From the NCBI RefSeq assembly GCF_018688315.1, contig NZ_CP061315.1, positions 1,488,001 through 1,552,000 of the forward strand: a stretch of DNA of 64,000 nt. Reading direction: 5' to 3'. Made by a program: the position numbers and the translations under genes. This stretch comes from Polynucleobacter sp. AP-Kolm-20A-A1. GTDB lineage: Bacteria > Pseudomonadota > Gammaproteobacteria > Burkholderiales > Burkholderiaceae. The notes under the pieces are model-generated. The model had not been told where the DNA came from, searched no databases, and worked only from the letters and a program-made list of their open reading frames with translations. Shown here piece by piece: positions 1-8,026 of this stretch. Position 1 is the stretch's first letter. Every line of letters begins with the position of its first letter.

Positions 1-557
1 TCTGATGCCCATGGATAAGGCTTGGCATCTTCTTGCCAATGAATGGTTCGCAGATTGTGCACCACATTACCGCTGGATAGAATCAGAATATTTTCATCGC
101 GCAATGGGCGTAACTGTTTAGCTAACTCATAGTGTTCACGAGCTGACATTGAGCCATCAAGGCTAAGCTGCACCACAGGAATATCGGCATCGGGATATAG
201 ATACTTCAGAACAGACCATGCACCATGATCAATGCCCCACTCATTTTCTTCGAGCACTACTGGAACACTTAATAACTCTTGTACGCGATCTGCTAAAGCA
301 GGACTTCCAGGCGCTGGATATTGGATATCAAACAAGGCCTGTGGAAAGCCACCAAAGTCATGAATTGTTTTTGGTCTTGGCATTGCTGTAACCCATACGC
401 CTCGGGTTACCCAATGCGCCGAGATGACTAAGATTGCATCGGGGCGTTTTAATGACTTACCTAGAGCTGACCATGCCGCCGTATAACGGTTGGGCTCTAT
501 GGCATACATCGGACTGCCATGGCCAGCAAATATTGCAGGTTGGCGATGGCTAGTCAT
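1..557 (-). CDS. ygiD: Class III extradiol ring-cleavage dioxygenase, YgiD/LigB type (partial at left edge)
   Basis: The reading frame opens at the ATG at 557-555 and stays open to the window edge, giving about 185 residues; YgiD proteins are usually about 260, so the C-terminal third is missing. Near the N-terminus is GHGSPM, then ISAHW, IHDFGGFP, a WGIDHG segment and SGNVVHNLR. These place the conserved metal-binding histidines of the LigB-fold, YgiD/4,5-DOPA dioxygenase family. Family members are cytosolic non-haem metal enzymes that cleave catechol-type rings; the physiological substrate in bacteria is usually unknown. The small gene downstream of its start reads the same way. Family assignment is firm, substrate is not. 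Confidence 0.9.
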   Translation of the reverse strand, partial: MTSHRQPAIFAGHGSPMYAIEPNRYTAAWSALGKSLKRPDAILVISAHWVTRGVWVTAMPRPKTIHDFGGFPQALFDIQYPAPGSPALADRVQELLSVPVVLEENEWGIDHGAWSVLKYLYPDADIPVVQLSLDGSMSAREHYELAKQLRPLRDENILILSSGNVVHNLRTIHWQEDAKPYPWAS

Positions 558-566
558 TAATGCTAA

Positions 567-704
567 TTAACCGAATACGTAACCTGTATGAGCTGCAACC
601 AATGCAAACAAAATAGCCAAGCTTGTAGCGGCTGCCAACATCACGATCAGGGTAATGATCTTTTTGTTAACTTCTTCTTTAGATTCGTTATGCCATTCGT
701 TCAT
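567..704 (-). CDS. Small single-span membrane protein, unrecognised (45 aa)
   Basis: Reverse-strand ORF of 45 residues starting at the ATG at 704-702, with a purine-rich AGAGGA ribosome site seven bases upstream. The first 15 residues are charged (MNEWHNESKEEVNKK); the rest is one hydrophobic helix of about 22 residues ending HTGYVFG. This is the layout of a small inner-membrane protein with a charged cytoplasmic head. It lies 9 bases ahead of the dioxygenase gene on the same strand, so the two may be cotranscribed. I do not recognise a family and assign no function. The good ribosome site and clean head/helix layout argue that it is real. Confidence 0.6.
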   Translation of the reverse strand: MNEWHNESKEEVNKKIITLIVMLAAATSLAILFALVAAHTGYVFG

Positions 705-748
705 GCTAAATCCTCTGTAAACACATTAATGAATAGGGTAATTATCCA

Positions 749-916
749 CTATCGCCCGCGACCAGCCTTGCGCATCATGCCTTTTCCCCCGCCAAAGCCT
801 GCCTGAGGCCTTCCAGCTGGGCCAGAGGGTCCTTTTGGGACGGGTGGACGTGCAGGCGGCTTAGCTGCTACCACTTTTACTGGGGTTTTTGAATCTGGTT
901 TCTTTTCGTCAGTCAC
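749..916 (-). CDS. Small basic Pro/Gly-rich protein, unrecognised (55 aa), GTG start
   Basis: Reverse-strand ORF of 55 residues. The start is a GTG at 916-914 with AGGAG about six bases upstream. The N-terminal half is rich in Lys, Pro and Ala (DEKKPDSKTPVKVV); the C-terminal half is Gly-rich and ends GKGMMRKAGRGR, strongly basic. No membrane segment or signal peptide is visible. It is probably disordered and could bind nucleic acid, but that is only composition-based inference. It is divergent from the site-2 protease, whose start lies 28 bases away, so the two promoters must overlap. Real-gene status rests on the ribosome site and length alone. Confidence 0.5.
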   Translation of the reverse strand: MTDEKKPDSKTPVKVVAAKPPARPPVPKGPSGPAGRPQAGFGGGKGMMRKAGRGR

Positions 917-944
917 TTTGAGCTCCTATGGATATCATATTGCC

Positions 945-1607
945 ATGATTACTGACTATTCTATCCAAGCCGTCGCAATTAATGCGATTCCCCTGATTTT
1001 TGCCATCACGATCCACGAAGCGGCCCATGGCTTTGCTGCACGCAAATTTGGGGATAACACCGCTTACATGCTGGGCCGAGTCAGCTTAAACCCTGCAAAA
1101 CATATAGACCCCGTCGGTACCATCCTCATCCCCCTAGCTCTAATCCTCACGGGATCACCCTTTTTGGTGGGCTATGCCAAACCGGTACCCGTGAACTTTG
1201 GCAGACTTCGTAACCCCAGAATCGATTCCATTTGGGTGGCATTGGCTGGCCCTGGCTCGAATTTCATCCAAGCGCTTATTTGGCTCATTCTGTTAATCGT
1301 CTTAGTGGGATTTGGGGTAAATGAGAAATTTTTGATCTCCATGTCGCAGGCCGGCATTACCTGGAATCTAGGTCTGCTGGTCTTCAACCTATTTCCACTG
1401 CCACCCCTGGATGGCGGCTGTATTCTGGCAAGCTTGCTACCAGCCCGTCAGTCGATCGCCCTTGGTCGATTGGAGCCTTGGGGGTTCTTTATCGTGCTCG
1501 CTTTAGTCTTTACGGGGGTAATTGGGGCTTTATGGATGCAACCCTTGATGAGCTTCTTTGAGTGGCTCATCCTCATGCTGACTACCCCCTTAAGAATGAT
1601 GTTTTAA
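945..1607 (+). CDS. Site-2 protease family membrane metallopeptidase (M50)
   Basis: The protein has the zinc motif HEAAH near residue 24 and the second M50 motif NLFPLPPLDGG near residue 150, whose Asp is the third metal ligand. Several hydrophobic segments surround them. At about 220 residues it is the compact M50 type without a PDZ domain. An in-frame TTG at 918 would add nine residues; I chose ATG at 945 because the family usually begins a few residues before the first membrane helix. There is no strong ribosome site at either. Members cut substrates inside the membrane; the substrate here is unknown. Confidence 0.88.
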   Translation: MITDYSIQAVAINAIPLIFAITIHEAAHGFAARKFGDNTAYMLGRVSLNPAKHIDPVGTILIPLALILTGSPFLVGYAKPVPVNFGRLRNPRIDSIWVALAGPGSNFIQALIWLILLIVLVGFGVNEKFLISMSQAGITWNLGLLVFNLFPLPPLDGGCILASLLPARQSIALGRLEPWGFFIVLALVFTGVIGALWMQPLMSFFEWLILMLTTPLRMMF

Positions 1608-1628
1608 ATACAGCAAAAAATGTTGTTC

Positions 1629-1646
1629 TGGGATATGCTGATCCCA
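1629..1646. repeat. Inverted repeat before cytochrome c' gene
   Basis: TGGGAT and ATCCCA form perfect six-base arms around a six-base spacer, 32 bases ahead of the cytochrome c' start and 22 bases after the protease stop. No T-run follows, so it is a poor intrinsic terminator. It could be a dimeric regulator site or chance. Low confidence in function. Confidence 0.35.
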
Positions 1647-1677
1647 AGCAATCCTCATTGACCGAAGGAGAATATCC

Positions 1678-2130
1678 ATGAAATTACAGAAACTCATCTT
1701 AGCGAGCACCGCCGCAGTTTTAGCAATTGGCACTGGCTCAGTATTTGCTCAATTTAAAAACTCAGAAGATGCTATTAAGTATCGCCAAAGCGCCTTTACT
1801 GTGATGGCCAACTCCTTTGGGAAAATTGGCGCCGTTGTAAAAGGCGAAGCACCGTACAACAAAGATGAAGTTGCTAAGAATGCAGCGGTAGTGGCAACTA
1901 TCTCTTCTTTACCATGGCAAGCTTTTGGCCCTGGAACTGAAGGTGGAAAAGCGCAAGCTGATGTTTGGTCTGATAACGCCAAGTTCAAGGCAGCAGCTGA
2001 CAAGATGCAACTAGCTGTAGCGGATCTGAATAAGGCTGCGCAGTCTGGTGATTTAGATGGCATTAAGAAATCATTTGGTGCAGCAGGCGCAACCTGCAAA
2101 GGCTGCCACGATGATTTCAAGAAGAAGTAA
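1678..2130 (+). CDS. Cytochrome c' (class II c-type cytochrome)
   Basis: A 150-residue protein with a Sec signal peptide (hydrophobic core then VFAQ, cleavage near residue 24). The single haem motif CKGCH sits near the C-terminus and is followed by DDFKKK. A C-terminal CxxCH on a helical, Ala/Lys-rich protein is diagnostic of cytochrome c'. It would be periplasmic and have its haem attached by the Ccm system encoded at 33-40 kb. A strong GAAGGAG site lies ahead of the ATG. Cytochromes c' bind NO and CO; a role in NO tolerance or in electron transfer with the convergent cytochrome b gene is inferred from position only. Confidence 0.93.
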   Translation: MKLQKLILASTAAVLAIGTGSVFAQFKNSEDAIKYRQSAFTVMANSFGKIGAVVKGEAPYNKDEVAKNAAVVATISSLPWQAFGPGTEGGKAQADVWSDNAKFKAAADKMQLAVADLNKAAQSGDLDGIKKSFGAAGATCKGCHDDFKKK

Positions 2131-2136
2131 GAATTT

Positions 2137-2817
2137 TTACTTCGTAATGAAATAACCCACCACTACCGCGATCACACTCAAAAGCAACAAAGCAAAACCG
2201 CGCTGTAGCACTCCATCCTTGGAGGCTTGACCCAAGTCAGCTGGCGAATAATTTGCCTCTTCGCTTGGGTCAATTTCTTTGTCGCCACTGATCATGGGCT
2301 TAATCAGGTTTTCACCTTTGAATTTGTTGTAATACCAAATAGCGGCAATATGAATAGTGATTAAGGTATAAATCACCACCTGATTTCCTTCGTGAATCTC
2401 AGATAGAAATGACGCTAATGAGCTTGACACGTATTTTGCCAAGGGCCCCTGAAAAGCAATTTCATCATCAACAAATAAGCCAGTGGTGACCTGCACAATT
2501 AAAGCGAATAGCAAAGCAAATACAGACAACGCACCCACTGGATTGTGCCCAAGCACACGAGGCGCGCTACCTTGCAAATAATCCAGAATTGCTTTTTTAT
2601 TGGGAAGGAAGGAAGCAAAACGTGCATGCTTAGACCCAATAAAACCCCAGATAATACGAAATGCCAATAAGGTCAAAATACTGTAGCCAAAATAGGCATG
2701 CCATTCAATCGCATTACCTCCCAGATTGACGCTAATAATGCTGCCGATAATACAAAGCACCAGCAACCAGTGGAATACACGGATTGGCAAATCCCAGACG
2801 CGAATAATTTTCTTCAT
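2137..2817 (-). CDS. Cytochrome b561/b6-type membrane protein
   Basis: 226 residues starting with the family-typical sequence VWDLPIRVFHWLL, where the His is a likely haem ligand. Further His residues occur in the next membrane segments (EWHAYFGY, and TIHIAAIWYY near residue 155). Four to five hydrophobic segments are visible, including a C-terminal one after a short polar loop. The family carries electrons from the quinone pool to soluble c-type cytochromes. The gene is convergent with the cytochrome c' gene, six bases between stops, a common pairing in betaproteobacteria. The redox partnership is inferred. Confidence 0.85.
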   Translation of the reverse strand: MKKIIRVWDLPIRVFHWLLVLCIIGSIISVNLGGNAIEWHAYFGYSILTLLAFRIIWGFIGSKHARFASFLPNKKAILDYLQGSAPRVLGHNPVGALSVFALLFALIVQVTTGLFVDDEIAFQGPLAKYVSSSLASFLSEIHEGNQVVIYTLITIHIAAIWYYNKFKGENLIKPMISGDKEIDPSEEANYSPADLGQASKDGVLQRGFALLLLSVIAVVVGYFITK

Positions 2818-2861
2818 ACCTTAAGGATAAAGCAGCTTCTCCCTTAAACTAAGAAGAATTC

Positions 2862-4067
2862 ATGAATCCCAGCAAAGCCTTTAGAACCCTACTGCTGTAT
2901 CGCGTCGGCGCAACTCTCAGCTATCAAATTACGATGGTGGCGGTTGGCTGGCACCTTTACGAGATCACCAATAGCGTTGTATCTCTGGGTCTCATCGGAT
3001 TGGCAGAGCTAGTTCCCTACTTTGCATTAGCACTGTATTCAGGGCATGCGGTTGATCATTACTCTCGCAAACTCATTGCAGCCATCGCTTGCGTAATTCA
3101 TATTGCAGTGGCGCTATTTTTAACAGTCATTGCACTGGGTTGGCTATCGCCCCCTGTGCCTTTAATTTATACCGCAGTTGCATTTATCGGAGTGGGTCGC
3201 GCGCTATTAAGGCCCTCTTACCAGGCGCTCTTTGGACAAATCATTCCAAGAGATCAGTTACCACGCTACACCGCCTATGCGTCTTCTGCCTTTCAGATTT
3301 GCGTAGTAGCGGGTCCAGGTCTGGGCGGCCTGATGATCGGATTTGCTGGCCTCGAATGGACCTACCTACTAGCAGCAACTTGCGGAGCATTCGGTTTATA
3401 CGGCATCACCTTCATTGCTGCTGTGCAAGAAAAAACTGGCAATCTATCGGGAAACTTTTTAAAGAGTTTTCTAGAGGGCTTTCATTACGTCAGAAAACAT
3501 GAACTGATTTTGGGGATCATGGCGCTAGATATGTTTGCCGTTCTTTTTGGTGGTGCGGTATCTATTCTTCCTGCATTTGTTAAAGAAGTGCTAAACGCTG
3601 GCCCAGAAACCTTGGGTATCTTGCGTGCCGCTCCGGCCGCAGGGGCTGTCATCATGGGTATTTATTTGGCTAAGCGCCCAATCCTGACTGATTCTGGCAA
3701 ACATCTCTTGATTTCGGTTGCTGGGTTTGGCGCCACAATTATTGCTTTTGGACTATCAAGCAACCTTTGGCTCTGTGCATTTTTCTTATTCGCCTCAGGA
3801 TGTTTTGACGCAGTATCAGTTGTTATTCGCGGCAGCATCATGCAGCTGACAACACCCGATCATATGCGCGGCAGAATCAGTGCGATTAATGGCATCTTTA
3901 TTGGCTCTTCGAATGAATTAGGTGCGCTTGAGTCCGGCATCGCAGCCAGCATGATGGGCTTAGTGCCCTCCATTGTGTTTGGCGGTGTCGCAACGATCGC
4001 TATTGTGCTTATCACTTACCGACTTGCACCACACTTAGGCAAGTTACACCTAAAAGACATTTCCTGA
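2862..4067 (+). CDS. MFS transporter, EntS-like exporter subgroup
   Basis: 401 residues with about twelve hydrophobic segments. The loop between segments 2 and 3 carries the MFS motif-A-like sequence GHAVDHYSRK, and the matching second-half loop holds PDHMRGRISA. This arrangement matches MFS_3/EntS-like exporters. It lies in the inner membrane; substrate is not deducible. It is divergent from the cytochrome b gene and ends two bases from the convergent dehydrogenase gene, so it appears to be transcribed alone. Confidence 0.85.
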   Translation: MNPSKAFRTLLLYRVGATLSYQITMVAVGWHLYEITNSVVSLGLIGLAELVPYFALALYSGHAVDHYSRKLIAAIACVIHIAVALFLTVIALGWLSPPVPLIYTAVAFIGVGRALLRPSYQALFGQIIPRDQLPRYTAYASSAFQICVVAGPGLGGLMIGFAGLEWTYLLAATCGAFGLYGITFIAAVQEKTGNLSGNFLKSFLEGFHYVRKHELILGIMALDMFAVLFGGAVSILPAFVKEVLNAGPETLGILRAAPAAGAVIMGIYLAKRPILTDSGKHLLISVAGFGATIIAFGLSSNLWLCAFFLFASGCFDAVSVVIRGSIMQLTTPDHMRGRISAINGIFIGSSNELGALESGIAASMMGLVPSIVFGGVATIAIVLITYRLAPHLGKLHLKDIS

Positions 4068-4069
4068 AC

Positions 4070-5011
4070 TTATTTAATCTCAGGCAATTCTTTTTGAATG
4101 ATCTTTAATCCAGCACGCAGGGCTTCTTGATAACGCTCACGCTCGGCTTTAATGGTTTCTGCAGTCCACGGGAAAAAGCCTTCACCTGTTTTCATACCAA
4201 ATTTTCCACTCTCTATGCGATCACTTAAGCACTTGGCAATCGTTGGAGAATTATTCAATGTGGGGTAAATAGTTGCGCCCCCAGCACCATGTACCTCAAG
4301 ACCTGCGTGGTCGCGCTGCATAGCTGGTCCAGCGGCGATATAGCGGAAACCAAAACCAAAACGAACTGCCTTATCAATATCCTCTGGTGTGCAAATGCCC
4401 GCATCCACCATAGAGAAAGCTTCACGAGATAAGGCATGCTGTAGGCGATTAGCTAAGAACCCAGGCAAATCTTTTTTAACGGTCACTGGAACCATGCCAC
4501 AAGCAGTCATCAAGCGCGACAAGCTTTCACCTACCATTGGAGAAGTTCTTTCACCATAAACTACTTCGACACAAGGCACTAAATGTGCTGGCATAAAGAA
4601 ATGTAAGCCAATCATGCGCGCTGCTGTTTTGAGATCTTTTGCAATTGCGCTAATCGGAAAACTCGTGCTATTACTAGCCAAGACCGCTTCAGGTTTTGCA
4701 TATTTTTCTAGCTTGGCAAATAACTCCTGCTTGATATCCAAGCGCTCTGGGATGCATTCTATAACTAGATCAATATCCGCCCAATCAACCTCTTCAAGAG
4801 ACCCTGCCACTGTTAATAAATGAACGCGACTTTCATAGCCAAGGTCGGCCATAGTGTTGGCAAAATAATCTGGCAAGAGGGCTCTACGCTCTGTTGTAGG
4901 CTCCACCACTTGCACCGCGCATCCTCCGCGCGCGCATACAGCGGCAACATCGGCGCCCATAGTGCCGCCACCTACGATCACCACCTTGGTTTCAGCTGGG
5001 GTAAACAACAT
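4070..5011 (-). CDS. 3-hydroxyacyl-CoA dehydrogenase-family NAD-dependent enzyme (L-carnitine dehydrogenase-like)
   Basis: About 313 residues. The N-terminus holds the Rossmann motif VIVGGGTMGADVA; SNSTSFPIS and GLHFFMPAHLVPCVEVV are the catalytic-region motifs of the hydroxyacyl-CoA dehydrogenase fold, with the His of FFMPAH as the probable catalytic base. The C-terminal helical domain contains DLPGFLANRLQHAL. I chose ATG at 5011 because AGGAG lies eight bases before it; a TTG 21 bases upstream is open but lacks such a site. Members oxidise L-3-hydroxyacyl-CoA, L-carnitine or L-gulonate. It is divergent from the hydroxyacid dehydrogenase cluster and could act in the same pathway. Confidence 0.85.
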   Translation of the reverse strand: MLFTPAETKVVIVGGGTMGADVAAVCARGGCAVQVVEPTTERRALLPDYFANTMADLGYESRVHLLTVAGSLEEVDWADIDLVIECIPERLDIKQELFAKLEKYAKPEAVLASNSTSFPISAIAKDLKTAARMIGLHFFMPAHLVPCVEVVYGERTSPMVGESLSRLMTACGMVPVTVKKDLPGFLANRLQHALSREAFSMVDAGICTPEDIDKAVRFGFGFRYIAAGPAMQRDHAGLEVHGAGGATIYPTLNNSPTIAKCLSDRIESGKFGMKTGEGFFPWTAETIKAERERYQEALRAGLKIIQKELPEIK

Positions 5012-5096
5012 TACATATTCTCCTAAAGGCAAGGCACTTTAAATTAAAAATCCTCTTACAATAGGCTCATTATTTCAATAAAAAACATAGTGAGAC

Positions 5097-6026
5097 ATGA
5101 TCCCCGTCAATTCGGTGCTACAGGTCGGCCATTTCCCTGAAATTATGCAGGCAGAAATTGATCGGCGCTTTACCCCAACTCGTCACCTCGATCCTCAAGC
5201 CCCTGCGCCAGCTGGAAATTTTCAAGCGATTTTGATTCGCTCGAATACCAAGCTGCCAGAGGCTTTGATTAAACAAATTCCCACCATCCGCATGGTGGCA
5301 ACTTGTGGCGTTGGCTATGACAACCTCCCTCTGAGCTACCTCAAGGAACAGGGCATTAAAGCAAGCAATACCCCGGGGGTCTTAAACGACGCAGTCTGCG
5401 AATTAGCTATTGGCATGATGCTCGCCCTGTTGCGTCAGCTTCCTGAAGCCCAGGAATACGTTAAAAGCACCGCTTGGTCAAAGGCACCTTTCAAACTCAC
5501 AACCACTCTAGCTGGCAAGCGAGTGGGCATTGTTGGCATGGGTCGAATTGGACAAGATCTTGCGGCACGCCTAGAACCCTTTAAAGTAAATATTGCGTAC
5601 TCAGGCCCTAATGCAAAGCCAGTACCTTATACGTACTACTCAAGCGCCAAAGACTTGGCCGCTGCCAGTGACATCCTATTTTTAGCTTGCCCAGCAACAC
5701 CCGAAACAGACAAGATGATCAGTGCCGAAGTTTTGGAGGCTCTTGGAGCGTCTGGTTATTTAATTAATATTGCTAGAGGCAATGTTGTGGATGAAGCCGC
5801 CCTTTTATATGCACTGCAACATAAAAAGATCGCTGGAGCAGCCTTAGACGTCTTTGAGAACGAACCCAATCCGAATCCAGCCTTTTTAAGTCTTAGTAAT
5901 GTACTGTTAACACCACATATCGGCAGCGCTACCTCGGAAACACGGATAGCAATGACGAATTTAGCAGTAGATAATTTAGAGGCCTTCTTTAATCAAAAAC
6001 CGCTTCCATCGGAAGTTAAAAACTAA
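5097..6026 (+). CDS. D-isomer-specific 2-hydroxyacid dehydrogenase, NAD(P)-binding
   Basis: 309 residues with the usual two-domain plan. The nucleotide-binding motif is VGIVGMGRIGQDLA near residue 145. The catalytic triad can be placed: Arg in INIARGNVVDE, Glu in LDVFENEP, His in TPHIGSATSETR. The enzyme interconverts 2-oxo acids and D-2-hydroxy acids in the cytosol (glyoxylate/hydroxypyruvate-reductase-like). It is the first gene of a forward run with the DHDPS-like lyase (12 bases away) and a TRAP system, which suggests a role in catabolism of an imported hydroxy acid or sugar acid. Confidence 0.92.
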   Translation: MIPVNSVLQVGHFPEIMQAEIDRRFTPTRHLDPQAPAPAGNFQAILIRSNTKLPEALIKQIPTIRMVATCGVGYDNLPLSYLKEQGIKASNTPGVLNDAVCELAIGMMLALLRQLPEAQEYVKSTAWSKAPFKLTTTLAGKRVGIVGMGRIGQDLAARLEPFKVNIAYSGPNAKPVPYTYYSSAKDLAAASDILFLACPATPETDKMISAEVLEALGASGYLINIARGNVVDEAALLYALQHKKIAGAALDVFENEPNPNPAFLSLSNVLLTPHIGSATSETRIAMTNLAVDNLEAFFNQKPLPSEVKN

Positions 6027-6038
6027 AACGGAGACAGC

Positions 6039-6965
6039 ATGACCATTTCCTTGCACCCTTCCACACTGCCAGCAGTGCTTTCGCCAGTATTGACACCATT
6101 TAAAGCAGACGGAAGTCCAGATGCCGCAAAATTATTAAAGCAGTGCAAATGGTTAGAAGCTAATGGTGTTGGGCAAGCAATCTTTGGCACCAATTCTGAA
6201 GCCAACTCTATGTCCGCTCCACAAAAGATGGCTACGCTCACCACATTGATCGAGGGCGGCTTAAAACCAGAACACATGATGCCCGGAACAGGTGCCACAT
6301 CTATTGATGCAACTGTAAATATGACGCGTCACGCAGTGAATCACAAATGCGCTGGCGTTCTCATGCTGCCACCGTTTTATTACAAAGACGTTACTGATGA
6401 TGGCCTCTTTGCATACTTTTCTGAAGTTATCCAAAAAGTTGGTAGCGCGGCATTACAAATTTATATCTATAACATTCCTCCTGTCACCAAAATTAATCTC
6501 AGCCTCTCATTGCTTGAGCGCTTGGCAAAAGAATATCCAAAGACCGTTGTGGGCATGAAAGACAGCTCCGGTGATTGGGCGTATACAGAATCGGTCATTA
6601 AGTTGCTAGCTCCTGCTGGCTTCCGCGTTTATGCCGGTAGTGAAGTATTCCTCATGCGTGCCTTGCGCGCCGGTGGTGTAGGCTGTATTTCTGCCACAGC
6701 AAACGTGAACCCGAAAGCGATTGCCGAGTTAGCCGCGCACTGGAGAGAGTCTGATGCTGACGAACGACAAGCGGGCTTAGATCAAGTTCGCGGAGTTTTT
6801 GCGAAGTATCAAATGATTGCCGGTATGAAAACAGCGGTTGCACATTACAGCAAAGATCCTGAGTGGCTTAAAGTGCGTCCACCATTGATGCAGTTAAGCG
6901 CAGATCAACAAGCTCAGTTACTGAGCGAGTTGAAAGCAATTAATTTCAGCATGCCTGGCCTTTAA
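6039..6965 (+). CDS. Dihydrodipicolinate synthase/N-acetylneuraminate lyase-family protein
   Basis: 308 residues forming the class I aldolase TIM barrel. The Schiff-base lysine is in VVGMKDSSGD near residue 169, and the partner Tyr is in IYIYNIPPVT. The usual GTTGE motif is replaced by GTNSEANS, which argues against lysine biosynthesis and for a catabolic lyase or dehydratase acting on a 2-keto acid. Twelve bases separate it from the hydroxyacid dehydrogenase and 34 from the TAXI receptor, all on one strand. A product such as pyruvate or a 2-oxo semialdehyde is expected for the family; the exact substrate is inferred only from context. Confidence 0.9.
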   Translation: MTISLHPSTLPAVLSPVLTPFKADGSPDAAKLLKQCKWLEANGVGQAIFGTNSEANSMSAPQKMATLTTLIEGGLKPEHMMPGTGATSIDATVNMTRHAVNHKCAGVLMLPPFYYKDVTDDGLFAYFSEVIQKVGSAALQIYIYNIPPVTKINLSLSLLERLAKEYPKTVVGMKDSSGDWAYTESVIKLLAPAGFRVYAGSEVFLMRALRAGGVGCISATANVNPKAIAELAAHWRESDADERQAGLDQVRGVFAKYQMIAGMKTAVAHYSKDPEWLKVRPPLMQLSADQQAQLLSELKAINFSMPGL

Positions 6966-6999
6966 TTCAACAACACTAAAAAATAAATAGGAGACAACA

Positions 7000-7950
7000 A
7001 TGAAATTACTAAAAGTCATTGCCTTATCGCTTAGCTTTTTATGCGCAAGCGTTAGCGCCCAAAATATTTCAATTGCAACTGGCGGTACAGGGGGCGTTTA
7101 TTACCCAATGGGTGGCGGATTAGCCTCTGTACTTTCTAGCAAGGTACCAGGCATGTCGGCTACCGCCGAAGTTACTGGTGGATCCGTTGATAACTTAAAT
7201 CTTATTGGCACAGGCAAGCCTTACGTTGGCTTCTCCATGGCTGATGCTGCAAAAGATGCTCAAATCGGTGATGGTAAGTTCGCTGGCAAAAAAGTTGACC
7301 TACGCACTCTCGTAGTTCTCTATCCAAATTTGATGCACGTAGTGACAGTGGAATCTACCGGCATTAAGTCCATGAAAGACCTTCGGGGTAAGCGCATCAG
7401 TACTGGAGCCCCAGGTAGCGCTACTGAAGTGATGGCTTTTAGACTTTTAGAAGCGGCTGGCTTAGACAAAGATAAAGACGTTAAACGTGAGCGTTTGAGC
7501 GTTGCTGAGTCCGTTAATGCCGTAAAAGATCGCAAGATTGATGCCTTTTTCTGGGTTGGTGGTCTACCAACAGCGGCCGTAACAGATTTGGCTAATAGCC
7601 CAGGCATGAAAATTGTCATGGTAGATACAACTGAAGAAGTGCCAGCAATGAATAAGAAGTATGGCAATCTCTATTTCCCAACAGTAATTCCAAAGGCAAC
7701 CTATAGCGGTATGACTAAAGACAATAAGGTCGCTGCTGTAGCAAATATCTTAGTAGTTAATGCCAACATGCCGGATGACCAAGCTTACAAAATTACAAAA
7801 GCAATTTTTGATAACAAGTTAGATTTGGTTAGAACCCACCAGGAATACATGAATGTCAGCCTGGAAAATCAAAAAGTTAAATCAACCCCGGTGGATTTTC
7901 ATCCGGGCGCTTTGAAATACTTCAAAGAAAAGAACGTCAAAGTAAATTAA
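7000..7950 (+). CDS. TAXI-family TRAP transporter solute receptor
   Basis: 316 residues with a Sec signal peptide ending VSAQ near residue 21. The mature start ISIATGGTGGVYYPMGGGLA is the family signature, and GKRISTGAPGSATEVMA is the conserved mid-protein region. The ribosome site is AGGAG. This is the periplasmic substrate-binding component for the fused permease encoded 76 bases downstream. TAXI receptors bind glutamate, 2-oxoglutarate or related acids in known cases; with the neighbouring dehydrogenase, lyase and dehydratase the ligand is more likely an acidic sugar or hydroxy acid. That ligand call is inference. Confidence 0.93.
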   Translation: MKLLKVIALSLSFLCASVSAQNISIATGGTGGVYYPMGGGLASVLSSKVPGMSATAEVTGGSVDNLNLIGTGKPYVGFSMADAAKDAQIGDGKFAGKKVDLRTLVVLYPNLMHVVTVESTGIKSMKDLRGKRISTGAPGSATEVMAFRLLEAAGLDKDKDVKRERLSVAESVNAVKDRKIDAFFWVGGLPTAAVTDLANSPGMKIVMVDTTEEVPAMNKKYGNLYFPTVIPKATYSGMTKDNKVAAVANILVVNANMPDDQAYKITKAIFDNKLDLVRTHQEYMNVSLENQKVKSTPVDFHPGALKYFKEKNVKVN

Positions 7951-7959
7951 TTTAGTACC

Positions 7960-7982
7960 AGGGGTGAGTTGATCTCACCCCT
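7960..7982 (+). other. Intergenic stem-loop between receptor and permease genes
   Basis: Perfect nine-base arms AGGGGTGAG/CTCACCCCT around a five-base loop, nine bases after the receptor stop. Only ACTGCTTT follows, not a strong T-run, so it is better read as an mRNA-stabilising or leaky-termination hairpin that favours receptor over permease. Function is inferred. Confidence 0.6.
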
Positions 7983-8026
7983 ACTGCTTTAAAGAAGTTC
8001 ATATATATAAATAAATAGGTTGAGAC

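Noticed and set aside
588..806. Forward ORF of 72 codons with many Cys/His
   Set aside because: It is the antisense shadow of the 45-residue small membrane protein gene at 567-704, which has a ribosome site and a sensible head/helix layout; this frame has neither.
1749..2120. Reverse ORF of 123 codons
   Set aside because: Antisense to the cytochrome c' gene whose CxxCH and signal peptide are unmistakable.
3089..3502. Forward ORF of 137 codons inside the MFS gene
   Set aside because: Lies in another frame of a clear MFS transporter and has no family features.
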